This document shows, in pieces, positions 5,268 through 13,343 of a stretch of 15,442 nt of DNA. The notes under the pieces were generated by a model. That model was not told where the DNA came from. It was given only the letters and a program-made list of their open reading frames with translations, and did not search any database. Every line of letters begins with the position of its first letter. Position 1 is the first letter of the stretch. The translations under genes and the position numbers were made by a program. The stretch covers positions 1-15,442 of the forward strand of contig CAMMKL010000020.1 of NCBI GenBank assembly GCA_946497265.1, in the 5' to 3' direction. The DNA is from an uncultured Clostridia bacterium (GTDB lineage: Bacteria; Bacillota; Clostridia; Oscillospirales; Acutalibacteraceae).

Positions 5268-7247
5268 ATGAACAGTCAAAATAACGAAGGATTCTTTAAA
5301 TTGGTTTCCCCCTACAAACCCACCGGGGATCAGCCGCAGGCGATCGCCCAATTGGTGGAGGGAATCCAAAGAGGGGATAAGGAACAGACTTTGCTGGGGG
5401 TTACGGGCTCCGGCAAGACATTCACCATGGCCAATATTATCTCGCAGGTGCAAAAGCCGACGCTGGTTTTAGCGCACAATAAGACCCTTGCGGCGCAGCT
5501 CTGCAGCGAGTTTCGCGAATTTTTCCCAACATCCGCGGTCGAATATTTTGTTTCCTATTACGACTATTACCAGCCGGAAGCATATATCGCAAGTACGGAT
5601 ACCTACATTGAAAAGGATTCCGCAATCAATGATGAGATCGATAAATTAAGGCATTCCGCTACCTCGGCCCTGTCGGAACGTAGGGATGTCATCATCGTGG
5701 CAAGTGTTTCGTGTATCTATAGTTTGGGCAACCCCATAGATTACCGTACGATGGTCATTTCCCTGCGGCCTGGGATGGAGAAAAAACGGGATGATCTGTT
5801 AAAAAAGCTGGTGGATCTGCAATATGAACGAAACGACATTAATTTTACCCGAAATAAATTCCGCGTACGGGGTGACGTAGTGGAGATTTTTCCTGCCACT
5901 TCCAATGATACCGCGATTCGTGTGGAATTTTTCGGTGATGAAGTGGATCGTATCTCAGAGATTAATGTGGTAACCGGGGAACTCAAAGCGGTGCTCAAGC
6001 ACATAGCGATTTATCCCGCTTCCCATTATATTGTGCCTCCCGAAAAAATGAAGGGGGCGGTTCAGGAAATAGAGCGGGAACTCCAGCAGAGGCTGGCTTA
6101 TTTCCGGGAAAATGGAAAATTATTGGAGGCGCAGCGGATTGAACAGCGTACCCGGTATGATATGGAGATGTTGCAGGAGATCGGCTTCTGCAAGGGGATT
6201 GAGAATTATTCGCGTATCATGGCGGGCCGCCCTGCGGGGAGCGCGCCCTTTACGCTTCTTGACTATTTTCCGGACGATTATCTCCTTTTTGTAGACGAAT
6301 CCCATGTCACCCTGCCGCAGGTTCGGGGTATGTTTGCGGGCGACCGGGCACGGAAAGATACGTTGATTGAATACGGGTTTCGATTGCCTTCGGCTTACGA
6401 CAACCGTCCGCTTAATTTTGATGAATTTTACGAGAGGATCAACCAGGTGGTGTTTGTAAGCGCCACCCCGGGCGATTTGGAAAAAGAGAAAAGTACGCAG
6501 ATTGTGGAACAGGTGATCCGTCCAACCGGCCTAACCGATCCGGAGATTATTGTAAAACCCACCGACGGGCAGATAGACGACCTGATTTCAGAAGTAAATA
6601 TACGTGTTGCAAAACAGCAGCGCGTGCTGGTGACCACTTTGACCAAGAAAATGGCCGAAGATCTGACCTCTTACTTAGAGGGGATGGGCATACGGGTGCG
6701 CTATATGCACCATGATATCGATACAGTAGAGCGCATGGAAATCATCCGCGATTTGCGGTTGGGGGAATTCGACGTTTTGGTCGGCATCAACCTGTTGCGG
6801 GAAGGGCTGGATATTCCGGAAGTGTCCCTGGTAATCATCCTGGACGCAGACAAAGAAGGGTTCCTGCGTTCGGAAAGGTCTTTGATCCAGACCATTGGCC
6901 GCGCGGCCCGCAATGCGGAAGGACAGGTGATTATGTATGGGGATTCCGTTACCCCGTCGATGGAAAACGCCATCCGCGAGACGGAACGCCGCCGTTCCAT
7001 TCAGATGGCTTACAATCGGGAGCACGGGATTACCCCGAAAACCATCGTGAAAAAAGTGGCGGATGTTCTGGAGATCTCCACTCATGCCAAGGATGAAAAG
7101 AAACCCAAGAGGCGGCTGACCCGGTTGGAACGCCAGCAAAAGATTGAACAGCTTACCAAGGAGATGAAGGCGGCTGCCAAACTGTTGGAATTTGAACACG
7201 CGGCTTACCTGCGTGACCAGATCAAGAAGTTGTCGGAAGGTAAATAA
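5268..7247 (+). CDS. uvrB: Excinuclease ABC subunit B (UvrB)
   Basis: The protein is 659 aa, normal for UvrB, with ATG 5268 seven bases after AGAGG (5256-5260). UvrB takes damaged DNA from UvrA, verifies the lesion and recruits the UvrC nuclease in nucleotide-excision repair. All landmarks are in order: N-terminal SPYKPTGDQPQAI, Walker A GVTGSGKT (44-51), the lesion-gripping beta-hairpin YYDYYQPEAY (97-106), Walker B DESH (343-346), motif V LREGLDIPEVS (510-520), motif VI QTIGRAARN (541-549), and a C-terminal UVR motif (about 624-658, EFEHAAYLRDQIKKL) that contacts UvrC. Nothing is missing. It leads an operon with uvrA 81 bases downstream; no uvrC is in the window. Two promoters and a LexA-like box point to basal plus SOS-induced expression. 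Confidence 0.98.
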   Translation: MNSQNNEGFFKLVSPYKPTGDQPQAIAQLVEGIQRGDKEQTLLGVTGSGKTFTMANIISQVQKPTLVLAHNKTLAAQLCSEFREFFPTSAVEYFVSYYDYYQPEAYIASTDTYIEKDSAINDEIDKLRHSATSALSERRDVIIVASVSCIYSLGNPIDYRTMVISLRPGMEKKRDDLLKKLVDLQYERNDINFTRNKFRVRGDVVEIFPATSNDTAIRVEFFGDEVDRISEINVVTGELKAVLKHIAIYPASHYIVPPEKMKGAVQEIERELQQRLAYFRENGKLLEAQRIEQRTRYDMEMLQEIGFCKGIENYSRIMAGRPAGSAPFTLLDYFPDDYLLFVDESHVTLPQVRGMFAGDRARKDTLIEYGFRLPSAYDNRPLNFDEFYERINQVVFVSATPGDLEKEKSTQIVEQVIRPTGLTDPEIIVKPTDGQIDDLISEVNIRVAKQQRVLVTTLTKKMAEDLTSYLEGMGIRVRYMHHDIDTVERMEIIRDLRLGEFDVLVGINLLREGLDIPEVSLVIILDADKEGFLRSERSLIQTIGRAARNAEGQVIMYGDSVTPSMENAIRETERRRSIQMAYNREHGITPKTIVKKVADVLEISTHAKDEKKPKRRLTRLERQQKIEQLTKEMKAAAKLLEFEHAAYLRDQIKKLSEGK

Positions 7248-7328
7248 GCAGAACCATAATCAAAGGTTATGCACGCGGGGCAGCGGTAGAAAAAGCCTAT
7301 AAAAAGCGGAAGATCGGAGGACGTTTGA

Positions 7329-10160
7329 TTGTCTAATACTAGAATTTTTGTCAAGGGAGCAAGGGAGCACAATTTAAAAAATGTGGATGTAGAAATTCCA
7401 AGAGATAAGTTGGTGGTATTAACGGGGCTATCCGGTTCCGGAAAATCCTCCCTTGCGTTTGATACAATTTATGCCGAGGGCCAAAGGCGTTATGTGGAAT
7501 CGCTTTCCTCCTATGCCCGCCAATTCTTGGGGCAAATGGAAAAACCAGACGTGGATTACATTGAAGGGCTTTCGCCCGCCATTTCCATCGATCAAAAAAC
7601 AACCTCTAAAAACCCGCGTTCCACGGTCGGGACGGTCACCGAGATTTACGATTATTTGCGTTTGCTGTACGCGCGCATCGGTATCCCCCATTGCCCGGTA
7701 TGCGACCGCGAAATCAAACAGCAGACCATCGACCAGATTGTGGACAAAATCATGGAGCTTCCGGAGGGCAGCAAGATCATGGTTTTGGCTCCGGTTGTGC
7801 GCGCGCGTAAGGGAGAACATGTGAAAGAATTGGAAGCGGCAAGGAAAAGCGGCTATGTGCGCGTGCGCGTGGACGGTATCATTTATGACCTTTCCGAAAA
7901 GATTCAGCTGGAAAAGAACAAAAAGCACAGCATTGAAATTGTGGTGGACCGTTTGGTGATCCGGCCGGATATGGTTTCCCGCTTGACCGATTCCATTGAA
8001 ACCGCATCCGCTTTGAGCAATGGGTTGATGATTCTCAATGTGGTGGGCGGCGAAGACATCCTTTTCTCTCAAAATTATGCTTGTCCAGAGCATGGGGTCA
8101 GCATTGAAGAGCTCACACCCCGCATGTTTTCCTTCAACAATCCGTTTGGGGCGTGTAAAAAGTGTACCGGCCTGGGGGTTTTTATGAAAATTGATCCGGA
8201 GTTGGTCATCCCGGACAAAAGCCGTTCGATCCGTCAGGGCGGACTCAAGGGTAGCGGTTGGGCGATGGAGGGAAACAGCATTGCCGGCATGTACTTTGAC
8301 GCCCTTTCCGAACGCTATGGCTTTTCCCTGGATACGCCTTTGGGGGAACTCCCTCCCGAGATCATTTCCATCCTGCTTTACGGCACCAAAGGGGAAAAGC
8401 TGAAACTCCACCGAAATACGGAACGGGCCAGCAGCGTCTATTACAGTGAATTTGAAGGAATCATCAACAATTTGGAGCGCCGCTTCCGCGAAACGCAGAG
8501 CAGCTGGATCAAGGAAGAGATTGAAGCCTATATGGCGGCTATCCCCTGCGACGCCTGCGGTGGACGGCGATTGAACCCCGAAAGCCTGTCGGTGACCGTT
8601 GGTGGAATCAACATCAGCGAATTTTGTGATAAATCCGTTTCCTCGGCCCTTGCGTTTGTGCAGGGGTTGGAGCTGACCGAGCGGGAGCATATGATTGCCG
8701 ATGCGATATTAAAGGAGATTTCGGAACGACTGGGATTCCTGAAGAGCGTGGGGCTGGAATACCTCACCCTTTCACGCGCATCGGGGACCCTTTCCGGTGG
8801 GGAAAGCCAGCGTATCCGGCTGGCAACCCAGATTGGGTCATCCCTGATGGGGGTGCTTTATATTTTGGATGAACCAAGCATCGGTTTGCATCAGCGGGAC
8901 AACGATAAGCTTTTGGCCACGCTGAAACGCTTGCGTGATTTGGGCAATACCGTGATCGTGGTGGAGCATGACGAAGACACCATGTACGCAGCCGACTATA
9001 TTGTGGACATCGGCCCAGGGGCAGGCATTCACGGCGGCAATGTGGTGTGCGCGGGTACGGTAGACGAGATAAAGGCCTGCCCGGAATCCCTGACCGGCCA
9101 ATACCTAAGCGGGGCAAAACGGGTGGAAATTCCAATAAAACGGCGCAAAGGGAACGGAAAAAAGTTGAAAATTGTCGGCGCCAAACAGAATAATCTCAAA
9201 AATATCAATGTAGAAATTCCACTTGGAAAATTTGTGTGCATAACGGGGGTATCGGGTTCAGGAAAATCCTCCCTCATCAATGAGATATTATACAAGAGCC
9301 TGGCATCCCGGCTTAATGGCGCCAAATGCCGGCCTGGAAAACACAAGGAAATCCTTGGGGTGGAAGAAAACCTGGATAAGGTAATTGATATCAACCAATC
9401 CCCGATCGGCCGAACCCCACGCTCCAACCCGGCTACCTATACCGGTGTATTCGGCGACATCCGGGAGCTATATGCTTCTACGCAGGATGCAAAACTACAC
9501 GGTTTTACCAGTGGGCGTTTTTCGTTTAATGTAAAAGGCGGCCGCTGTGAAGCTTGCCAAGGGGACGGTATTCTAAAAATCGAAATGCATTTTTTGCCGG
9601 ATATTTATGTGCCCTGTGAGGTCTGCAAGGGAAAGCGCTATAATCGCGAGACGCTGGAGGTAAAATACAAAGGAAAAAGCATATATGATGTTTTGGAAAT
9701 GACGGTAGACGAGGGTGTGGAATTCTTTGCAAGCATCCCCAAAATTGCCCGAAAGTTACAGACCCTTCAGGATGTTGGCCTTGGATATATCAAAATAGGC
9801 CAGTCCTCCACCACTCTTTCGGGGGGAGAGGCCCAGAGGGTCAAATTGGCCACTGAGCTTTCCAAGCGGCCGACCGGAAAAACCATTTATATTCTGGACG
9901 AGCCTACCACCGGCTTGCATATTGCCGATGTGCACCGGCTGATCAATGTCCTGCAAAAGCTGGTGGACGCCGGCAATACGGTTGTTGTAATCGAGCATAA
10001 TTTGGATCTTATCAAAACGGCCGACCATATTATCGACCTGGGGCCGGAAGGCGGGGATGGCGGCGGCTTTGTCGTAGCGTCCGGAACACCGGAACAGGTG
10101 GCCAGGAAGGAGGCTTCCTATACAGGAAGGTATCTGAAAAAGCTGTTGGATCAAAAGTAG
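7329..10160 (+). CDS. uvrA: Excinuclease ABC subunit A (UvrA)
   Basis: The protein is 943 aa from TTG 7329, eight bases after CGGAGG (7315-7320). The TTG start gives the standard N-terminus (NTRIFVKGAREHNLKNVDVE), so no other start is needed. UvrA is the tandem ABC ATPase that scans DNA as a dimer and delivers UvrB to lesions. Motifs seen: first Walker A GLSGSGKS (33-40), CPVC (122-125), Cys252 with CKKC (276-279) and CDAC (407-410) as zinc ligands, first signature LSGGESQ (488-494), first Walker B YILDEP (511-516), second Walker A GVSGSGKS (640-647), the DNA-sensing zinc module Cys740, Cys743, Cys763 and Cys766, second signature LSGGEAQ (830-836), and second Walker B YILDEP (854-859). It is intact and is co-transcribed with uvrB. 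Confidence 0.98.
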   Translation: MSNTRIFVKGAREHNLKNVDVEIPRDKLVVLTGLSGSGKSSLAFDTIYAEGQRRYVESLSSYARQFLGQMEKPDVDYIEGLSPAISIDQKTTSKNPRSTVGTVTEIYDYLRLLYARIGIPHCPVCDREIKQQTIDQIVDKIMELPEGSKIMVLAPVVRARKGEHVKELEAARKSGYVRVRVDGIIYDLSEKIQLEKNKKHSIEIVVDRLVIRPDMVSRLTDSIETASALSNGLMILNVVGGEDILFSQNYACPEHGVSIEELTPRMFSFNNPFGACKKCTGLGVFMKIDPELVIPDKSRSIRQGGLKGSGWAMEGNSIAGMYFDALSERYGFSLDTPLGELPPEIISILLYGTKGEKLKLHRNTERASSVYYSEFEGIINNLERRFRETQSSWIKEEIEAYMAAIPCDACGGRRLNPESLSVTVGGINISEFCDKSVSSALAFVQGLELTEREHMIADAILKEISERLGFLKSVGLEYLTLSRASGTLSGGESQRIRLATQIGSSLMGVLYILDEPSIGLHQRDNDKLLATLKRLRDLGNTVIVVEHDEDTMYAADYIVDIGPGAGIHGGNVVCAGTVDEIKACPESLTGQYLSGAKRVEIPIKRRKGNGKKLKIVGAKQNNLKNINVEIPLGKFVCITGVSGSGKSSLINEILYKSLASRLNGAKCRPGKHKEILGVEENLDKVIDINQSPIGRTPRSNPATYTGVFGDIRELYASTQDAKLHGFTSGRFSFNVKGGRCEACQGDGILKIEMHFLPDIYVPCEVCKGKRYNRETLEVKYKGKSIYDVLEMTVDEGVEFFASIPKIARKLQTLQDVGLGYIKIGQSSTTLSGGEAQRVKLATELSKRPTGKTIYILDEPTTGLHIADVHRLINVLQKLVDAGNTVVVIEHNLDLIKTADHIIDLGPEGGDGGGFVVASGTPEQVARKEASYTGRYLKKLLDQK

Positions 10161-10170
10161 GTGGAGTACG

Positions 10171-10602
10171 ATGATTGCGAAAATGCAGGCGGATCAGCTT
10201 GACGAATTGATGGATCTCTGGCTTTCGGTAAGCTGTTCGGCCCATGCTTTTATCCCGGCGGACTATTGGAGATCCAGCGCGCCGTGGGTACGTGAGCATT
10301 GCTTTTCCAGGGCAGAGACTTTTTTAGAGGAACAAGCCGGAAGGGTGCGCGGCTTTTTGAGCGTCATGCCGGATGGTTATATTGGAGCCCTTTTTGTACG
10401 GGAAGAAGAGCAAGGAAAAGGGATAGGCGGCCGGCTGCTTGCACACTGCCAAACACGCTTTGACCGGCTGACCTTAGGGGTGTATCGAGAAAATCTACGG
10501 GCGGTTGCATTTTATAAGCGCGCCGGATTTTCCATACTCACGGAGCAAATTGACCAGGCGACTGGCCACGGAGAATATACCATGCTCTGGCGTAGGGCGT
10601 GA
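10171..10602 (+). CDS. GNAT-family N-acetyltransferase, YjaB-like
   Basis: The protein is 143 aa from ATG 10171. Its ribosome site (GGTGGAG) starts at the uvrA stop codon, so it rides on the uvr transcript. IGALFVREEEQGKGIGGRLL (71-90) is the acetyl-CoA-binding motif A, with the pyrophosphate loop QGKGIG at 81-86. LGVYRENLRAVAFYKRAGFS (102-121) is motif B, including the conserved Asn108 and the Tyr115 general-acid position. The N-terminal stretch SCSAHAFIPADYW resembles the YjaB-like subgroup, in which it lies near the acceptor pocket. The acceptor is unknown. Co-transcription with repair genes may be simple read-through; nothing in the sequence ties it to repair. Confidence 0.88.
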   Translation: MIAKMQADQLDELMDLWLSVSCSAHAFIPADYWRSSAPWVREHCFSRAETFLEEQAGRVRGFLSVMPDGYIGALFVREEEQGKGIGGRLLAHCQTRFDRLTLGVYRENLRAVAFYKRAGFSILTEQIDQATGHGEYTMLWRRA

Positions 10603-10612
10603 AAGCAAAAAA

Positions 10613-10646
10613 CCGCCTGGCAGCAAACAGCATTGCTGCCAGGCGG
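10613..10646. terminator. Strong two-way terminator, uvr operon / small minus-strand gene
   Basis: A perfect 14-bp GC-rich stem, CCGCCTGGCAGCAA (10613-10626) with TTGCTGCCAGGCGG (10633-10646), has a six-base loop. It is flanked by six A on the left and GTTT on the right. On the minus strand it becomes a stem followed by six T, so it should stop the 73-aa gene efficiently as well as the uvrB-uvrA-GNAT transcript. Confidence 0.92.
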
Positions 10647-10684
10647 GTTTGCCGGGAAAACGGTTTATGCCCAATGTTCCTGAA

Positions 10685-10906
10685 TCAGCCCAGAAAATTT
10701 AAAATGTGGCTTTCCAGTCCTTGTACGGCATTGCGTGTGCGCTGCTTGGCTTCTTCCCCGGTGGAAGATATCTGGATATAGCTTACAATCTCATTTTGCG
10801 TCCTGCCAGGCAAGGAGCAGAAGTATTCCATTGCATCCGGGCGCTGTGCCATGGAATTTACCAGTCCCAGAGGCAGGCTGTAGGATTTTTGTTCCGGTCT
10901 GTCCAT
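10685..10906 (-). CDS. Small conserved-type protein of unknown function (73 aa)
   Basis: The product is 73 aa from ATG 10906, with GGAAAGGTG just upstream on the minus strand, a good ribosome site. The sequence has LPLGLVNSMAQRPDAMEYF (12-30), then SLPGRTQNEIVSYIQISSTG, then a helix ending RNAVQGL. This layout (an MAQNxxAxxxF helix, a short loop with a hydrophilic helix, and an IxSxEE-like capped last helix) is one I associate with small uncharacterised clostridial proteins of 60-80 aa. It is a small soluble helical protein without Cys or His clusters. The strong downstream terminator and clean ribosome site support a real gene. I saw no convincing promoter in the 60 bases above it. Confidence 0.65.
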   Translation of the reverse strand: MDRPEQKSYSLPLGLVNSMAQRPDAMEYFCSLPGRTQNEIVSYIQISSTGEEAKQRTRNAVQGLESHILNFLG

Positions 10907-11095
10907 GTTATCACCTTTCCTTTCTATTCAGGTGTAGTTTATCCCAAATGGGTCAGAATATGAATGGTGGCCTGCCGCGAAATACGGCGTAACGTCCCCT
11001 TGCGTTCTCACAGGATAGACGGCGGTATTTACCGCGTCAGGCGGCGCTGCCTTTATGCATTTGAGGGGCATCTTCGCCGCTTTAAAGTTTACAGT

Positions 11096-11125
11096 CTGTT
11101 AATGCACCAAAGGATAAACTATAGT
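11096..11125 (+). promoter_or_regulatory. Possible promoter for the DUF5685/J-protein operon
   Basis: CTGTTA (11096-11101) is a poor -35; after 18 bases comes TATAGT (11120-11125), a good -10. The start would be near 11132, 48 bases above the GTG. The rest of the divergent spacer (10907-11095) holds a tight GCGGTATTTACCGC dyad at 11022-11035 and nothing else I can name. Confidence 0.4.
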
Positions 11126-11179
11126 AAAATAAGACCATCGTCCGGCGGGATTTGTCGGAAAGTAAAAGGTGGTACTGCC

Positions 11180-12106
11180 GTGTTCGGTTATATCAAACCC
11201 CATAAGCCGGAGCTTCTGGTGAAGGAATACGAACTTTATAAGTGTGTTTATTGCAGTCTGTGCAAATGTATGGGAAAGCGCTTTGGCGTTCTTTCCCGCC
11301 TCACTTTGAGTTACGATGCCACTTTTCTGGCAATGCTTGCGCTGTCTTTGAAGGACGACTGCCCCGCTTTTTATTCAGGGCGTTGTGTGGCGAATCCCTT
11401 GAAAAAATGCGTCTACTGTAAGGGCGGGGAAGAAGCGCTGGCCTTTTCCGGCGCGGTATCCATAACCATGACGTACTACAAAATCCGGGATGATATACAA
11501 GATTCGGGTTTTGGAGGAAAATTACGGGCATGGTGCCTGCTTCCGATGGCCGCGTGGTGTCATCGGAAAACCAAAAGGCAATTCCCCGAGGTGGAACGCA
11601 TTGTGGCGGATTGTATGCAGGAGCAGGCGGCAGCGGAGCTCGACCCTGAAGCGGGGATTGATTCCAGCGCCGAACCCACTGCTAGGATGCTTTCCGAAGT
11701 AGCGCGGCAGCTTGCGGGGGAAGATGAGAGAAAAAAGCTGATATTGGATCAATTTGGCTATTTCATCGGTCGGTGGATTTATTTAATCGACGCGGCGGAT
11801 GATATGGATAAAGATAACAAGCATGGTGCGTTCAACCCATTTTTGAAGAAGTTGGTCAAGGAACGAGAAATGCCGCTGGAATCGAAAGAGCTGCGGGAAT
11901 ATTGTAACGGGGTGCTTAATCAAACCCTCGCCCGGGCGCTCAGTGCATTTCAGCTGTTGGAGCTCAGTCACTTTGACACAATTTTGCAAAACACCATGAC
12001 GTTGGGGCTGCCTGCTATGCAGAAGCAGGTCCTGTTTGATAAGGAGAAGGAAGAGTATGACAGATCCCTACAAGGTACTGGGAGTATCCCCGGACGCAAC
12101 GGATGA
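11180..12106 (+). CDS. DUF5685-type protein, Cys- and Asp-rich, function unknown
   Basis: The protein is 308 aa from GTG 11180, seven bases after AAAGGTGG (11165-11172). The frame is open back to an ATG at 10964, but the added residues are Arg-rich and non-protein-like, while the GTG start gives the family-typical MFGYIKPHKPELLVKEYELY. I recognise it as the DUF5685 type. Two cysteine groups are visible: Cys22, Cys25 and Cys28 (CVYCSLC) and Cys61, Cys69, Cys77 and Cys80, which could bind zinc or an Fe-S cluster. Two Asp-rich motifs sit on predicted helices: RDDIQD (103-108) and DAADDMDKD (204-212), the latter followed by NKHGAFNPF. Paired Asp-rich motifs on helices are typical of Mg-dependent all-helical enzymes such as isoprenoid synthases. 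There is no signal peptide. The last 50 bases overlap the J-domain gene, so the operon is translationally coupled. Confidence 0.75.
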   Translation: MFGYIKPHKPELLVKEYELYKCVYCSLCKCMGKRFGVLSRLTLSYDATFLAMLALSLKDDCPAFYSGRCVANPLKKCVYCKGGEEALAFSGAVSITMTYYKIRDDIQDSGFGGKLRAWCLLPMAAWCHRKTKRQFPEVERIVADCMQEQAAAELDPEAGIDSSAEPTARMLSEVARQLAGEDERKKLILDQFGYFIGRWIYLIDAADDMDKDNKHGAFNPFLKKLVKEREMPLESKELREYCNGVLNQTLARALSAFQLLELSHFDTILQNTMTLGLPAMQKQVLFDKEKEEYDRSLQGTGSIPGRNG

Positions 12107-12680
12107 GCAGATAAAGACGGCCTACCGCGAATTGGCCAAAAAGTATCATCCGGACAATTATGATCAAAGCCCGCTTGCCGATTTGGCCTCTGAAAAAATG
12201 AAAGAGATCAACGAGGCGTACGATGCGATTGTGAATGAGCGCAAACAGCAGCGGTACGGCGGGGCGGCCGCCTCTGGATATGGCGGGGCGGACGGCTACC
12301 GGCGCAGCAGCAATTACAGCGATGTGCGGCAATTGATCATGAATGGGAGGGTAGCAGACGCCGAGCAAATTTTGAACGGCGTGCCCACCTCTGGACGGGA
12401 TGCAGAATGGTACTTTTTAAAGGGGACTATTTTGTATAAGCGTGGTTGGCTGGAAGAAGCGTACAACCACTTTTCCACTGCCTGCCGTATGGATCCCAAT
12501 AACCGAGAATACCAGGCGGCGATGAACCAGGCCAGCAACCAGCGCAGCGGCGTATACGGCGGTTATAATACGACAAGACGTACGGCGGGAGGCTGTACCC
12601 CTTGTGATGTCTGTAATGCCCTGATTTGCACCGACTGCTGCTGTGAATGCATGGGCGGCGACTTTATTAACTGCTGCTGA
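12057..12680 (+). CDS. J-domain (DnaJ-like) protein with TPR-like middle and Cys-rich tail
   Basis: The protein is 207 aa from ATG 12057, with AAGGAGAAGG just upstream. The in-frame ATG at 12036 adds only MIRRRKS, with no better site. Residues 3-68 are a J domain (DPYKVLGVSPDATDEQIKTA), with HPD at 31-33, the motif that stimulates Hsp70 ATPase. There follow a Gly/Tyr/Ala-rich linker (68-87) and a helical segment (about 88-160) that looks like two TPR-type hairpins (AEWYFLKGTILYKRGWLEEA and the following helix). The last 28 residues hold ten Cys: 180, 183, 186, 191, 194, 195, 196, 198, 206 and 207, ending in CC. It lacks the DnaJ zinc finger and client-binding domains, so it is a specialised co-chaperone. 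It overlaps DUF5685 by 50 bases and precedes the membrane gene by 18. Confidence 0.88.
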   Translation: MTDPYKVLGVSPDATDEQIKTAYRELAKKYHPDNYDQSPLADLASEKMKEINEAYDAIVNERKQQRYGGAAASGYGGADGYRRSSNYSDVRQLIMNGRVADAEQILNGVPTSGRDAEWYFLKGTILYKRGWLEEAYNHFSTACRMDPNNREYQAAMNQASNQRSGVYGGYNTTRRTAGGCTPCDVCNALICTDCCCECMGGDFINCC

Positions 12681-12698
12681 TGAAAGGCGGGGGTTAGA

Positions 12699-13238
12699 TT
12701 GAATCAAAGTGGTAAGGTCGCTTTGGGCGGCATTGTAACGGCTTTGAGTACGGTAGCGATGTTCCTGACCGGTCTGTTGGCGCCCGTGGGAACCTATGCT
12801 CTTCCTGCAATCGCCGGGGTGGTCCTGGTGGTAATCGTAATTGAAATCGGTGCGCGCTGGGCCTGGATGGTATACGGCGCAGTTTCCATTTTATCGTTGC
12901 TTTTGGCTGCGGACAAAGAAGCTGTTTTATTGTTTATTCTGTTTTTTGGATATTATCCGATCCTGAAGGCGAATGTGGAACGGGTTCGTTCCAAACCGAT
13001 TCAGTGGCTTATAAAGCTGGGTGTATTCAATGCGGCTGTCATACTCAGCTTTTGGATTGCCATGACCGTATTGCAGATACCGCAGGATGCGTTTACGTTG
13101 TTTGGGGTTTACTTGCCGTGGGTATTTTTACTTGCGGGAAACGCCATATTTGTTATTTACGATTACGCTTTGACCGGTGTAATTTCCATGTATGTATACC
13201 AATTTCATAAGGTTATTAAAAAAATGTTGCATCTTTAA
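12699..13238 (+). CDS. Polytopic membrane protein, third gene of the DUF5685/J-protein operon
   Basis: The protein is 179 aa from TTG 12699, behind a GGCGGGGG-type purine-rich stretch. Hydrophobic spans lie at about 7-28, 33-51, 54-71, 74-90, 103-125 and 137-158, so five or six membrane helices with a basic tail (HKVIKKMLHL) that should be cytoplasmic. No catalytic motif is visible. The size, helix count and the N-terminal LGGIVTALSTVAMFL segment resemble small S-component-like vitamin transport proteins, but the signature is too weak to call. It starts 18 bases after the J-domain gene and is followed by a strong terminator, so it belongs to the same transcript. It may be the membrane partner or client of the two soluble proteins. 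Confidence 0.75.
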   Translation: MNQSGKVALGGIVTALSTVAMFLTGLLAPVGTYALPAIAGVVLVVIVIEIGARWAWMVYGAVSILSLLLAADKEAVLLFILFFGYYPILKANVERVRSKPIQWLIKLGVFNAAVILSFWIAMTVLQIPQDAFTLFGVYLPWVFLLAGNAIFVIYDYALTGVISMYVYQFHKVIKKMLHL

Positions 13239-13250
13239 CGGATCTAGTTT

Positions 13251-13290
13251 GCACCCAATTCCATTTTTAAAAGGGAATTGGGTGCTTTTT
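13251..13290 (+). terminator. Intrinsic terminator of the DUF5685/J-protein/membrane operon
   Basis: GCACCCAATTCC (13251-13262) pairs perfectly with GGAATTGGGTGC (13274-13285), and five T follow immediately (13286-13290). It begins 12 bases after the stop codon at 13238. Confidence 0.93.
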
Positions 13291-13343
13291 GTCGGGTAGT
13301 AAGAATATTGAGCAGGCTTTTCCTGCAAAATCCATGCATGCGC

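Noticed and set aside
6675..7199. A 174-codon minus-strand frame inside uvrB
   Set aside because: It is antisense to conserved helicase motifs, with no ribosome site or protein-like pattern.
7248..7328. Terminator or attenuator between uvrB and uvrA
   Set aside because: Only a five-base CATAA/TTATG hairpin without a T run is present. The spacing fits a continuous operon.
7428..8690. A 420-codon open frame on the minus strand inside uvrA
   Set aside because: It lies wholly opposite the well-supported uvrA gene, and its translation is rich in His, Phe and Arg with no recognisable fold. It is a compositional shadow.
10964..11179. N-terminal extension of the DUF5685 gene to ATG 10964
   Set aside because: The 72 extra residues are Arg-rich and unlike the family. 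The promoter-like -10 at 11120 lies inside this stretch, and GTG 11180 has a strong ribosome site.
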